Shown here: piece after piece, positions 14,107 to 21,717 of the stretch
How positions within the stretch are numbered: position 1 is the first letter of the stretch
Layout: every line of letters begins with the position of its first letter
Assembly (NCBI GenBank): GCA_020161965.1
Contig: JAIUNH010000006.1
Span: 1 to 22,853, forward strand
Length of the DNA: 22,853 nucleotides
Direction of reading: 5' to 3'
Source of the DNA: Pseudomonadota bacterium
GTDB lineage: Bacteria; Pseudomonadota; Alphaproteobacteria; CACIAM-22H2
Position numbers and translations under genes: made by a program
Notes under the pieces: generated by a model
Databases searched by the model: none
The model's input: only the letters and a program-made list of their open reading frames with translations
What the model was told of the DNA's origin: nothing

Positions 14107-14636
14107 AAGCCGCCCTTCGCGAGGAAGTCGATCTCTTCGGCCGTGGAAACGCGGCCGAGGATTTCGTTCCGGTGCGGGAAGCGGCCAAAGCGGCGCACAA
14201 TGCCGCGATGGCGTTTGGCGTGAGTGAGGTAGGGCTCGCCCAACGCGGCGTTAAGCGCCACGCTGATGTCCTGATCGCCCGCGTCTTCCGAATGCGCGAA
14301 GGGCAGCGCAAAGAACAGCCGCAATTCCGGCGGGACCAGCAGGAAATAACCGGCATCGATCGACGCGCGCGCGTAGCGCCGGGCCAGCGTGTCGGTCGCG
14401 TACATGCGCGCCGTTCCTCGAAACGCGTTGCGAGAAAACTGATCGGTCAGAATCAACAGCGCCAAAGCGCCGTCAGGCGAAGCGAGCCATTCTTCGTTGG
14501 CCCCGGCAGCGGCCGCCTCATGCGCCGTTAGAAACCGCGCGCGGAATTCCGCATCGAAGGCGGGATTTTTCGAAAACCAGTTCTCGTCGCGCCCGGCCTG
14601 GGCCCAGAATTCGACGATCGCAGCGATGCCGGTCAT
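14097..14636 (-). CDS. DUF924 family protein
   Basis: 179 residues. The family is alpha-helical and TPR-like, with no established biochemical role. Recognisable stretches are IVEFWAQAGRDENWFSKNPAFD at the N-terminus, LLILTDQFSRNAFRGTARMYATD in the middle, LFFALPFAHSEDAGDQ, and the closing RRFGRFPHRNEILGR. The ATG at 14636 overlaps the TGA of the upstream membrane-protein gene in an ATGA, so translation is probably coupled. It is the third gene of a putA operon, which might hint at a metabolic housekeeping function, but I would not assign one. The open frame extends upstream of 14636 only because of antisense-like GC bias. Confidence 0.85.
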   Translation of the reverse strand: MTGIAAIVEFWAQAGRDENWFSKNPAFDAEFRARFLTAHEAAAAGANEEWLASPDGALALLILTDQFSRNAFRGTARMYATDTLARRYARASIDAGYFLLVPPELRLFFALPFAHSEDAGDQDISVALNAALGEPYLTHAKRHRGIVRRFGRFPHRNEILGRVSTAEEIDFLAKGGFAG

Positions 14637-14911
14637 TCCGCGGCTGGTGCGGCCAGCTTCCACGACACGGCCAGCGCGATCGCGGCCGGGATTAGGAATA
14701 CGATCGCCAGGATCGGCAATTCCTGCGCGACGGTGAATCCCGCCTTGGTCACGCCCACCCACATATTGGCAAGCGCCACGGCCAGCCACACAGGCAGGAA
14801 AAATTTCGCGGCCAGCGCCGTCCCTTGCAGATCATGGCCCCATAACCAGCCGAACAGGCCGAACACGCCCAGCAGCATCAGGCCGGCAACGATCACGAGG
14901 GTCATATGCAT
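14633..14911 (-). CDS. Small three-helix membrane protein, unknown function
   Basis: 92 residues. I do not recognise a named family. Three hydrophobic segments are visible at about 5-24, 35-57 and 65-86, with a short charged C-terminus. The first starts with LVIVAGLMLLGVFGLFGWLW and the last contains LPILAIVFLIPAAIALAVSW. Starts at 14911 (GGAG seven bases upstream) and 14905 are both possible; the first has better spacing. It begins 18 bases after the putA stop and ends in a 4-base overlap with the DUF924 gene, so it is co-transcribed with both. Being sandwiched after putA raises the possibility of a role near the inner-membrane-associated PutA or in transport, but that is speculation. Confidence 0.75.
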   Translation of the reverse strand: MHMTLVIVAGLMLLGVFGLFGWLWGHDLQGTALAAKFFLPVWLAVALANMWVGVTKAGFTVAQELPILAIVFLIPAAIALAVSWKLAAPAAE

Positions 14912-14929
14912 AGGGGGCTCCGCGAAGGG

Positions 14930-17914
14930 TTAGGGCGTTTCCTTCGATAGCACGCTTGCCCGCCCGCCCGCCATCAGCGCCACGTCGCCGCCGACCGCGG
15001 CGGTGTTGATGCTGAGCGTCGTTTCGACGCCGAAGCACGCAAGGTAATTCGGGCCGCCCGCCTTGGGGCCCGTACCCGAAAGCCCGTGCCCGCCGAAAGG
15101 CTGCACGCCGACGACGGCGCCGATGGTCGATCGGTTGACGTAGATATTGCCCACGGACAGGGCGTCGCGCACGCGGGCGTGGAAACTCTCCAACCGCGAA
15201 TGGATGCCCAGCGTCAGGCCGTAGCCCGTGCCGGCGACCGCCGCCAACACGTCATCGAGCCGGTCGTGGCGCCAGCGCACCAGATGCAGAATCGGCCCGA
15301 AAATCTCGCGCGTCGGCGCTTGCGCCAACGGCACTTCGATCAATGTCGGCGGCACGAAATTGCCCGGCGGTACATTCGTGCTTTGCGCGACGATCCGCGC
15401 GCGGTTTTCGGCGAGATACGCGTCGAGCTTCGCCTTCGCGTCCGCATCGATCACCGGGCCGATATCGGTCGCGGGATCGCCCGGATCGCCCAAGCGCAAT
15501 TCCGCCATCGCCCCCCGCAACATCGCGATGGTGCGGTCGGCGGCATCGTCTTGCACGAACAATACGCGCAAGGCCGAACAGCGCTGGCCCGCACTCTGGA
15601 AGGCCGAAGCGATCGCGTCGTTGACGAGCTGTTCGGTCAGCGCCGAGCTGTCGGCGATCATCGCGTTGACGCCGCCCGTCTCCGCGATCAGCGGCACGAT
15701 CGGGCCGTTTTTGGCGGCGAGGGCGCGGTTGATCGTTTGCGCCGTCGCGGTCGATCCGGTGAAGGCCACGCCGGCGATGCGCGGATCTTCTATCAACGCC
15801 GCGCCGATCTTTGGCCCGCCGACGACGAGGCGTAGAGCGTCTTGCGGAATGCCCGCTTCGTGCAGCAACGCGACGGCGCGGGCGCCGATACGCGGCGTTT
15901 GCGGGGCGGGCTTGGCGACGACGCTGTTGCCGACGGCCAAGGAAGCCGCGATTTGGCCGGTGAAGATCGCCAGCGGAAAGTTCCACGGCGAGACGCAGGC
16001 GAACACGCCGCGCCCGCCCAGGGTCAGCGTATTGCGCTCGCCCGTCGGGCCGGGCAGCGTTTGGGGTGTGCAAACGCGCCGCGCTTCGTTCGCGTAGTAA
16101 CGCAGGAAATCGACGGCCTCGCGCAATTCGGACACTGCATCCGGGATGGTGCGGAAGCCTTCGCGCACGATCGCGGCGATCAATTCCTTGCCGTTCGTTT
16201 CGAACAGATCGGCGGCGCGTTCCAGAATGGCCGCACGGTCCGCGACGGATCGTTTGGACCAGGCCGCGAAGCCTTGCGATGCCGCGTCGATGGCCGCCGC
16301 GACCGGCGTTTCGGCGGGGGCAGGGCCCAGGTTCAACGCATTGATCGTCGCGACCAGATCGTCGCGCGTCGCATTGTCGGCAAGATCGTAACCCGCCGAA
16401 TTCTTGCGGTCGGCGAACATCGCCGCCGGAAGACGCACCGGTTTGGTCGTGCGTGCCAGCGCCGTTTCGGGATCGGCGACGATATCGGTGAGCGGCACGT
16501 CCCTATCCTTGATTTGATGGATGAAGGATGTGTTGGCGCCGTTTTCCAGCAGGCGACGCACCAGATAGGGCAGCAAGTCGCGATGCGCGCCGACGGGCGC
16601 GTAGACGCGCACGCGGGCGCGCGATCCCAGCGCGTCGTACAGCGCGTCGCCCATGCCGTGCAGCTTTTGGAATTCGAAATCCTCGCACCCGTCGGCCAGC
16701 GCCAAGATCTCCAATGCGCTGCGCGGATTATGCGTCGCGAATTGGCCGTAGATCGCGCCTTTGGCCGCGAGCAATCGGATCGCGCAGGCGCGATAGGAAA
16801 GATCGGTGGCGGGCTTGCGCACGAAGACGGGGTAGTCGGACAACCCGCGTTCCTGCGCCCATTTGATCTCGCTATCCCAATAGGCGCCTTTGACCAGCCG
16901 GACCATGAAGCGCCGGCGCGCATCGTGCGCGAGATCGCCAAGCCACGCGCAAACGCCCGTCGCACGCTTTTGATACGCTTGGACCGCGAGGCCGAGCCCA
17001 TCCCAGCCGTCGAGCTTGCGGTTCCGCGCCAAAGCTTCGAACAACTCGAGCGACAGCACGAGCCGATCGGCTTCCTCGGCATCGACGGTGAAATTGATCC
17101 CGGCTTGTGCGGCTTGCTCGGCCAAGGCCGCCAAACGCGGCAGAAGTTCATCGAAAGCCCGCGTGCGCAACGCGGGTTCGTAGCGCGGATGCAGCGCCGA
17201 CAGCTTCACCGAAATGCCGGGATTGCGGCGCGGATCGTTTCCCGTGGCCTTCGTCGCGATGGCCGCGATCGCGGCTTGATAGCTGGCGAAATAGCGCTCG
17301 GCATCGTCGGCGGTTTTCGCGGCTTCGCCCAGCATGTCGAAGGAATGGGTGTGATGTGCTGGCGCTTGCGCCGCGCGCGATAGCGCCGCGCCGATCGTTT
17401 CGCCCATCACGAATTGCTGGCCCATGATGCGCATCGCCGCTTCGATCGCCCGGCGCAACACCGGCGCACCCAGACGGCCGAGCGCCCGGCGCAGCAGATC
17501 GCCGGCGCCGCCTCGCTTGTCGTCCGTCCAGTCGAGGAAGCGCCCGGTCAGCGCCAAGCCCCAGGCCGAAGCGTTGACCAGCACCGAGTCCGCGTGGCCG
17601 AGATGCTTGTCCCAATCCGGAGCGCCCAGCTTGTCGCCGATCAACGCGTCGATCGTCGCCTTGTCGGGGATGCGCAGCAGCGCTTCGGCGAGGCACATCA
17701 GCGCCAAGCCCTCCGCCGTCGACAGTTCGAATTCGGCGAGGAAGGTTTCGACGCCCAGGCGCTTGCCCCCATCTGCGCGCAAGCGCCCGGCGAGGTCGAG
17801 CGCTTCGCGCGCCACCTTTTCGGCCAAAGCGGGGGCCAAGGCGGCGGTGCCGGCGAGGCGATTGAGCGCCGTTTCTTCCGGGAGCAACTTGTCGGGCGTG
17901 AAGGGCAGGAGCAT
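14930..17914 (-). CDS. putA: Bifunctional proline dehydrogenase / delta-1-pyrroline-5-carboxylate dehydrogenase
   Basis: 994 residues from the ATG at 17914. PutA oxidises proline to glutamate in two steps, passing electrons to FAD/quinone and then NAD. The FAD barrel (about 185-470) shows GISVKLSALHPRYE (233-246), RLVKGAYWDSEIK (339-351) and ENGANTSFIHQI. The aldehyde dehydrogenase half (about 520-980) has VSPWNFPLAIF, FTGSTATAQ, Glu745 in IAETGG and catalytic Cys779 in SAGQRCSALR. The ribbon-helix-helix repressor domain of longer enterobacterial PutA is absent, as in the roughly 1000-residue rhizobial forms, so control passes to the divergent Lrp-like gene at 18023. The frame stays open to 18409 through that gene, but the upstream part is a shadow. 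A palindrome at 17931-17959 lies just before the start. Confidence 0.96.
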   Translation of the reverse strand: MLLPFTPDKLLPEETALNRLAGTAALAPALAEKVAREALDLAGRLRADGGKRLGVETFLAEFELSTAEGLALMCLAEALLRIPDKATIDALIGDKLGAPDWDKHLGHADSVLVNASAWGLALTGRFLDWTDDKRGGAGDLLRRALGRLGAPVLRRAIEAAMRIMGQQFVMGETIGAALSRAAQAPAHHTHSFDMLGEAAKTADDAERYFASYQAAIAAIATKATGNDPRRNPGISVKLSALHPRYEPALRTRAFDELLPRLAALAEQAAQAGINFTVDAEEADRLVLSLELFEALARNRKLDGWDGLGLAVQAYQKRATGVCAWLGDLAHDARRRFMVRLVKGAYWDSEIKWAQERGLSDYPVFVRKPATDLSYRACAIRLLAAKGAIYGQFATHNPRSALEILALADGCEDFEFQKLHGMGDALYDALGSRARVRVYAPVGAHRDLLPYLVRRLLENGANTSFIHQIKDRDVPLTDIVADPETALARTTKPVRLPAAMFADRKNSAGYDLADNATRDDLVATINALNLGPAPAETPVAAAIDAASQGFAAWSKRSVADRAAILERAADLFETNGKELIAAIVREGFRTIPDAVSELREAVDFLRYYANEARRVCTPQTLPGPTGERNTLTLGGRGVFACVSPWNFPLAIFTGQIAASLAVGNSVVAKPAPQTPRIGARAVALLHEAGIPQDALRLVVGGPKIGAALIEDPRIAGVAFTGSTATAQTINRALAAKNGPIVPLIAETGGVNAMIADSSALTEQLVNDAIASAFQSAGQRCSALRVLFVQDDAADRTIAMLRGAMAELRLGDPGDPATDIGPVIDADAKAKLDAYLAENRARIVAQSTNVPPGNFVPPTLIEVPLAQAPTREIFGPILHLVRWRHDRLDDVLAAVAGTGYGLTLGIHSRLESFHARVRDALSVGNIYVNRSTIGAVVGVQPFGGHGLSGTGPKAGGPNYLACFGVETTLSINTAAVGGDVALMAGGRASVLSKETP

Positions 17915-17930
17915 TGGGATATCTCGTGTT

Positions 17931-17959
17931 TTTGGATATATACAGTCTACATATCCAAA
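17931..17959. promoter_or_regulatory. Perfect 9-bp palindrome between putA and its Lrp-like regulator
   Basis: TTTGGATAT at 17931-17939 and ATATCCAAA at 17951-17959 are exact reverse complements with an 11-base spacer, about 20 bp centre to centre, or two helical turns. The site is 17 to 45 bases upstream of the putA ATG within an unusually AT-rich 108-base divergent region. This is a likely binding site for the neighbouring Lrp/AsnC protein, which in related alphaproteobacteria activates putA in response to proline. Confidence 0.6.
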
Positions 17960-17973
17960 TAATTTCAACAAGG

Positions 17974-17988
17974 TAGATGAAAATTCTG
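17974..17988. promoter_or_regulatory. Possible second Lrp-type site
   Basis: TAGATGAAAATTCTG matches 11 of 15 positions of the enterobacterial Lrp consensus (YAGHAWATTWTDCTR), including both outer triplets. It lies 15 bases from the palindrome at 17931-17959 toward the regulator gene. AT-rich sequence raises the chance of such a match, so this is weak. Confidence 0.3.
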
Positions 17989-18022
17989 TTTTATTGCTGA
18001 TAAACCATATAAATAACCACGT

Positions 18023-18481
18023 ATGGACAGCATCGATCTGCAAATCTTGGATGCGCTTCAGCACGAAGCGCGGATCACCAATGTCGATCTCGCCAAGCGC
18101 GTGGGGCTGAGCCCGACGCCATGTTTGGAGCGCGTGCGACGCTTGGAACGCGATGGCTTCATCCAAGGCTATCGTGCGGAGCTGGACGCAGGCCGGCTGG
18201 GGGCGGGCTTGCTCGTCTTCCTCGAAGTGTCGATCGACCGCACCTCGCCCGAGGCGTTCGCCGAATTCGCGGCGAAGATCAAAGCCCAGCGCGAAGTGAT
18301 CGAATGTCACATGGTCGCGGGCGGCTTCGATTATCTGCTGAAAGTGCGCGTGCGCGACATGGAAGCCTATCGCGACTTCCTGGGCCGCACGCTGGTCGAC
18401 GTGCCCCATATCCGCGAAACGCGGACCTATATGGTGATGGAGCAGGTCAAGACCGGCGGCGCGATCCCGTTAGCGCTTTAG
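18023..18481 (+). CDS. putR: Lrp/AsnC-family regulator, probable proline-responsive activator of putA
   Basis: 152 residues, the standard length. An N-terminal helix-turn-helix covers about residues 5-45 (LDALQHEARITNVDLAKRVG, then SPTPCLERVRRLERDGFI). The C-terminal RAM ligand and oligomerisation domain follows, with VIECHMVAGGFDYLLKVRVRD and the closing RETRTYMVMEQVK. The gene is divergent from putA, the usual context of PutR, and the AT-rich intergenic region contains a strong palindrome. The ATG at 18023 has no ribosome binding site. A TATAAA at 18008-18013 would place transcription initiation close to the start codon, so the mRNA may be leaderless or nearly so. Its stop shares four bases with that of ppc. 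The name rests on context. Confidence 0.85.
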   Translation: MDSIDLQILDALQHEARITNVDLAKRVGLSPTPCLERVRRLERDGFIQGYRAELDAGRLGAGLLVFLEVSIDRTSPEAFAEFAAKIKAQREVIECHMVAGGFDYLLKVRVRDMEAYRDFLGRTLVDVPHIRETRTYMVMEQVKTGGAIPLAL

Positions 18482-21207
18482 CCCGTGTTGCGCATGCCCG
18501 CGGCGATGGCGTTGACCGTCAGCAGCAGCGGGTGGCGCCAATCGGCCCCGCCGCCATCGCGCAGCTTGGTGAGCAGCACAGCCTGCAACGCGTTCATCGC
18601 GTCGAGATAGGGTTTGCGTCGTTCGAGCGACAGGGCGAGCGACGGGTTGGCGGCGAGTGGCGAAGCACCCGCCACGCGCTTCAGCGCCTTCGCGGTCAAG
18701 GCAAGCTCGTCGGACATCATCTCGAACACGCGCTTGGCGCTGGCGGCGTCGCGCGCGAGCGGCTGGTAGAGCTTGGCCACGGGCAGCGAAGCCTTGGCTT
18801 CCGCCATCGCGACGTTGTCGATGAGGTTGCGGAAGAACGGCCAATCGCGATGCATGCGCTTCAGCAAGCGCAGATTGGCGGGCGATTCCTTCGCGAAGGC
18901 TTCGATCGCCGTGCCGATCCCGTACCAGGCGGGCAAGGCGAGGCGGGCGAGCGACCAGCCGAACACCCACGGAATGGCGCGGATCGCGCGGATGTCGCGC
19001 CCGGCTTGCGGGCGATGCGACGGGCGCGAACCGATATTGAGCCCGCCCAATTCGTCGACCGGCGTGGTCTCGTAGAAATAATCGAGGAAGCCCGGTGTCG
19101 CGACCAGATCGCGATAGGCTTCCTCGCCCAACTCGGCGAGCCGCGCCATCGCGCGTTCCCAATCGGCGGGGCGCGCCCCCTTGCGATAGGGCGGCCCGAG
19201 CGTCTTCTTCAACAGGCCCGAGAGCGCGACGGTGAGTTCGTAGGCGGCCGTATCGCGGTTCGAATATTTGAACGAGAGCACTTCGCCCTGTTCGGTGAAT
19301 TTGATGCGTCCGTTCGCCGCTTCGCGCGGGCCGGCGAGAATCGAATCATGCGTCGGCCCGCCGCCACGCGCGTGGCTACCGCCGCGGCCATGGAACAGCA
19401 CGTAAGGCACTTTGGCCGCATCGAACACGCGCGCGAGTTCGGTCTGCGCGGAATGCAGCGCCCAGCCGGAGGCGAGAATGCCGCCGTCTTTGCACGAGTC
19501 CGAATAGCCGAGCATGATTTCCTGCGTGCCGCCCGCTTGCGCCAGCAAGGCGCGATAGCCGGGACGGGCGAGCAAAGCGCGCAAGATTCCGGGCCCGGCG
19601 CGCAGATCGGCGATGGTTTCGAACAAGGGGGCGACGCGCAGCTTGCCCGCAAGTCCGGCGAGCTTCGCCAGGAACTGTACCTCCAGCACGGCGCTGGCGC
19701 GATCGGCCATCGAGATCACATAGGTCTCGATGGAAAGGGGCCCGAGCTCGGCATGCAGCGTGGCGACGGCGTTGAGCGTCGCCAAAATCTCCTCGGTATC
19801 CGCCGACAGCTTGGGGCCCATCAGCAGTACCGCCCCCGGCCGCGCGATCAGATCGTCGAGCAGATCGAGGCGCTGGTCTTCGTCGAGCGTTTCGTAATCG
19901 GGCAAGCCCGGTAGACCGGCGACGAGTTCGGTGACCGCTTTACGGTGGCGCTTGGATTCCTGGCGCACGTCCAAACGCGCCAGATGGAAACCGAACACGC
20001 CGACGAGCCTTTCGAGATCGAGCAGCGCGCCCGACGACAAATAGCGATCGCCATCATGCAGCAGCGCCTTGCGCAGCGCGCCGACATCGGCGGCGAAACT
20101 CGCGGCGTCGGGATAGGCTTCGTCGGGCAAGGACAGATCGTCGTTGCCCGCGATCTTCGCTTCGGTCCAGGCAAGGCGCTTGGCGAGGCGCAAACGCATA
20201 TAGGCGATCTTGCGCCGATAGGGCTCGCGCGCCAGCACATGCGTTTGCCCTGCGAAGGTCGCGGCGGCGTAGCGCTTGTCGTCGGCGGCGAGGGCTTTCG
20301 CGAAATCGTCCGGCAGGCGGATATAGGCGTGCGACTGCGTCAGGCGTTCGGCCATCGCATCGACGCGGCGGAGGTATTCGCGCAAGACCTCGCGCGATTG
20401 CGCGCGCATCGCGAACAGCGTGGTGCGCGACGTGACGTTCGGATTGCCGTCGCGATCGCCGCCGATCCACGACCCGAAAGCGATCAATCCTTGCGGGGCT
20501 TGGCCGGTCGCGGCATCCAATGCACGCAGCGAATCCGCCACGGCGTCGTAAAGGGCGGCGCGGAAGAACAGCAGGCCGTTGGCGACTTCGTCGGCCACGG
20601 TCAATTTATCGGCGCGCACCGTATCGGTCTTCCACAAGGTCGCGATCTCGCCCTTGATCGCGTCCAGCGCGCGCGCATGCGGCGCCGTGCGCGGATCGAG
20701 CGCCACCAATTGCATGACCAGCTCGTAAAGCCGGCGATGGCCGCGTTGCACCGATTGGCGGCGCGCCTCGGTCGGATGCGCCGTCATGACCGGCATCAGC
20801 GACATTTTCGGCAGGGCGGCCGCGATCTTCTTCGGGCTCGCATGCGCGCCGAGCTGGGCCAGCGTATCGGGGAAGGAGCGCGGCCAAGCATCGGCCTCGT
20901 CGCCGCGTTCGGCGGCGCGCCAGGCTTCTTCAGCGATGTTCACGACCGCGAAGAACAGCGCAAAGGCGCGGGCCAATAACGTGGCATCCGCCGCCTCGAT
21001 TTTGCGCAAGCCTGCCGCCAAACGGGCGACGTCGGCCGCTTTCGGCTCGCCGCCGCGCCGCAACTCCACGAAACCGGTACGCAAGGATTCGACGGCGGAA
21101 TAGGCCGTTTCCCCGTCATGCGCGCGAACCGTTTCGCCGACCAACCCGCCGAGCAGCTTCACCAACGCGCGAAACTGACGATCGCCTTCCGAACTACGAA
21201 TAACCAT
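18478..21207 (-). CDS. ppc: Phosphoenolpyruvate carboxylase
   Basis: 909 residues, normal for the bacterial enzyme, which adds bicarbonate to PEP to make oxaloacetate for the TCA cycle. Landmarks are MTAHPTEARRQSV with catalytic His144, SWIGGDRDGNPNVT (247-259), MLGYSDSCKDGG (565-576), FHGRGGSHARGGGPTH (605-620, the mobile catalytic loop), NIGSRPSHR (724-732), and the C-terminal MRNTG that helps form the aspartate inhibitor site. The position of the inhibitor-binding Lys in the E. coli SRPAKR stretch appears to be His here. The ATG at 21207 is preceded by a GAGGTAGG stretch. It converges with the Lrp-like gene (stops share 18478-18481) and diverges from the rhodanese across 69 bases. Confidence 0.97.
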   Translation of the reverse strand: MVIRSSEGDRQFRALVKLLGGLVGETVRAHDGETAYSAVESLRTGFVELRRGGEPKAADVARLAAGLRKIEAADATLLARAFALFFAVVNIAEEAWRAAERGDEADAWPRSFPDTLAQLGAHASPKKIAAALPKMSLMPVMTAHPTEARRQSVQRGHRRLYELVMQLVALDPRTAPHARALDAIKGEIATLWKTDTVRADKLTVADEVANGLLFFRAALYDAVADSLRALDAATGQAPQGLIAFGSWIGGDRDGNPNVTSRTTLFAMRAQSREVLREYLRRVDAMAERLTQSHAYIRLPDDFAKALAADDKRYAAATFAGQTHVLAREPYRRKIAYMRLRLAKRLAWTEAKIAGNDDLSLPDEAYPDAASFAADVGALRKALLHDGDRYLSSGALLDLERLVGVFGFHLARLDVRQESKRHRKAVTELVAGLPGLPDYETLDEDQRLDLLDDLIARPGAVLLMGPKLSADTEEILATLNAVATLHAELGPLSIETYVISMADRASAVLEVQFLAKLAGLAGKLRVAPLFETIADLRAGPGILRALLARPGYRALLAQAGGTQEIMLGYSDSCKDGGILASGWALHSAQTELARVFDAAKVPYVLFHGRGGSHARGGGPTHDSILAGPREAANGRIKFTEQGEVLSFKYSNRDTAAYELTVALSGLLKKTLGPPYRKGARPADWERAMARLAELGEEAYRDLVATPGFLDYFYETTPVDELGGLNIGSRPSHRPQAGRDIRAIRAIPWVFGWSLARLALPAWYGIGTAIEAFAKESPANLRLLKRMHRDWPFFRNLIDNVAMAEAKASLPVAKLYQPLARDAASAKRVFEMMSDELALTAKALKRVAGASPLAANPSLALSLERRKPYLDAMNALQAVLLTKLRDGGGADWRHPLLLTVNAIAAGMRNTG

Positions 21208-21276
21208 GGCGCCGCACCTACCTCATCGGCGGGCATTCTCGCAAGTGATGTGCCAGTGGTTTATAGGTGTACGAAC

Positions 21277-21717
21277 ATGGTTTCCATTTTCGATCCCACG
21301 GCCAAGGGCGCCACGCTTGCCGCATGCGAAGATGCGATCGCGCGCGCGTTTCCTGACGTGCCTGAAATTTCAGCCGACGCGATGCCTGTCGATGCGCGCG
21401 TGTACGACGTGCGCGAGAAGGCCGAGTACGACATCTCGCATATTCCGGGTGCCATCCATGTGACGCCGGGCGATGTGCCCGATCCGGGCGGTGCGCCGGA
21501 TGGGCGCGTTATCGTCTGCGCATGTTCGGTGGGTTTGCGCAGCGCCAAACTTGCGGCCGCGTTGCGCGCGCGCGGTTGGACCGGCGCCGTCAATCTGCGC
21601 GGCGGGCTATTCCGCTGGGCGAAGGAAGGCCGCGACATGGCGAACGCGTCGGGCCCAACCCGCGAAATTCACCCGTTCGACAAACGCTGGGGAAAGCTAC
21701 TGGACGAGGGCGCGTAG
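21277..21717 (+). CDS. Single-domain rhodanese-like protein
   Basis: 146 residues. Rhodaneses carry sulfane sulfur as a persulfide on an active-site cysteine. The domain shows RVYDVREKAEYDISHIPGAI (41-60) and the active-site loop VCACSVGLRSAKLA, with Cys83 as likely nucleophile in a six-residue CSVGLR loop typical of sulfurtransferases, and NLRGGLFRW behind it. The N-terminal RAFPDVPEISAD is common in alphaproteobacterial members. The ATG at 21277 has only a weak upstream AGGT. The gene overlaps the convergent polyol dehydrogenase by 21 bases at its 3' end. The sulfur acceptor is unknown, and no sulfur genes adjoin it (metY is 19 kb away). Confidence 0.85.
   Translation: MVSIFDPTAKGATLAACEDAIARAFPDVPEISADAMPVDARVYDVREKAEYDISHIPGAIHVTPGDVPDPGGAPDGRVIVCACSVGLRSAKLAAALRARGWTGAVNLRGGLFRWAKEGRDMANASGPTREIHPFDKRWGKLLDEGA

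Noticed and set aside
17915..18409. 165-codon in-frame extension of putA through the divergent Lrp-like gene
   Set aside because: It would overlap a clear regulator gene and the AT-rich promoter region, shows no similarity to a ribbon-helix-helix domain, and PutA of about 994 residues starting at 17914 is complete.
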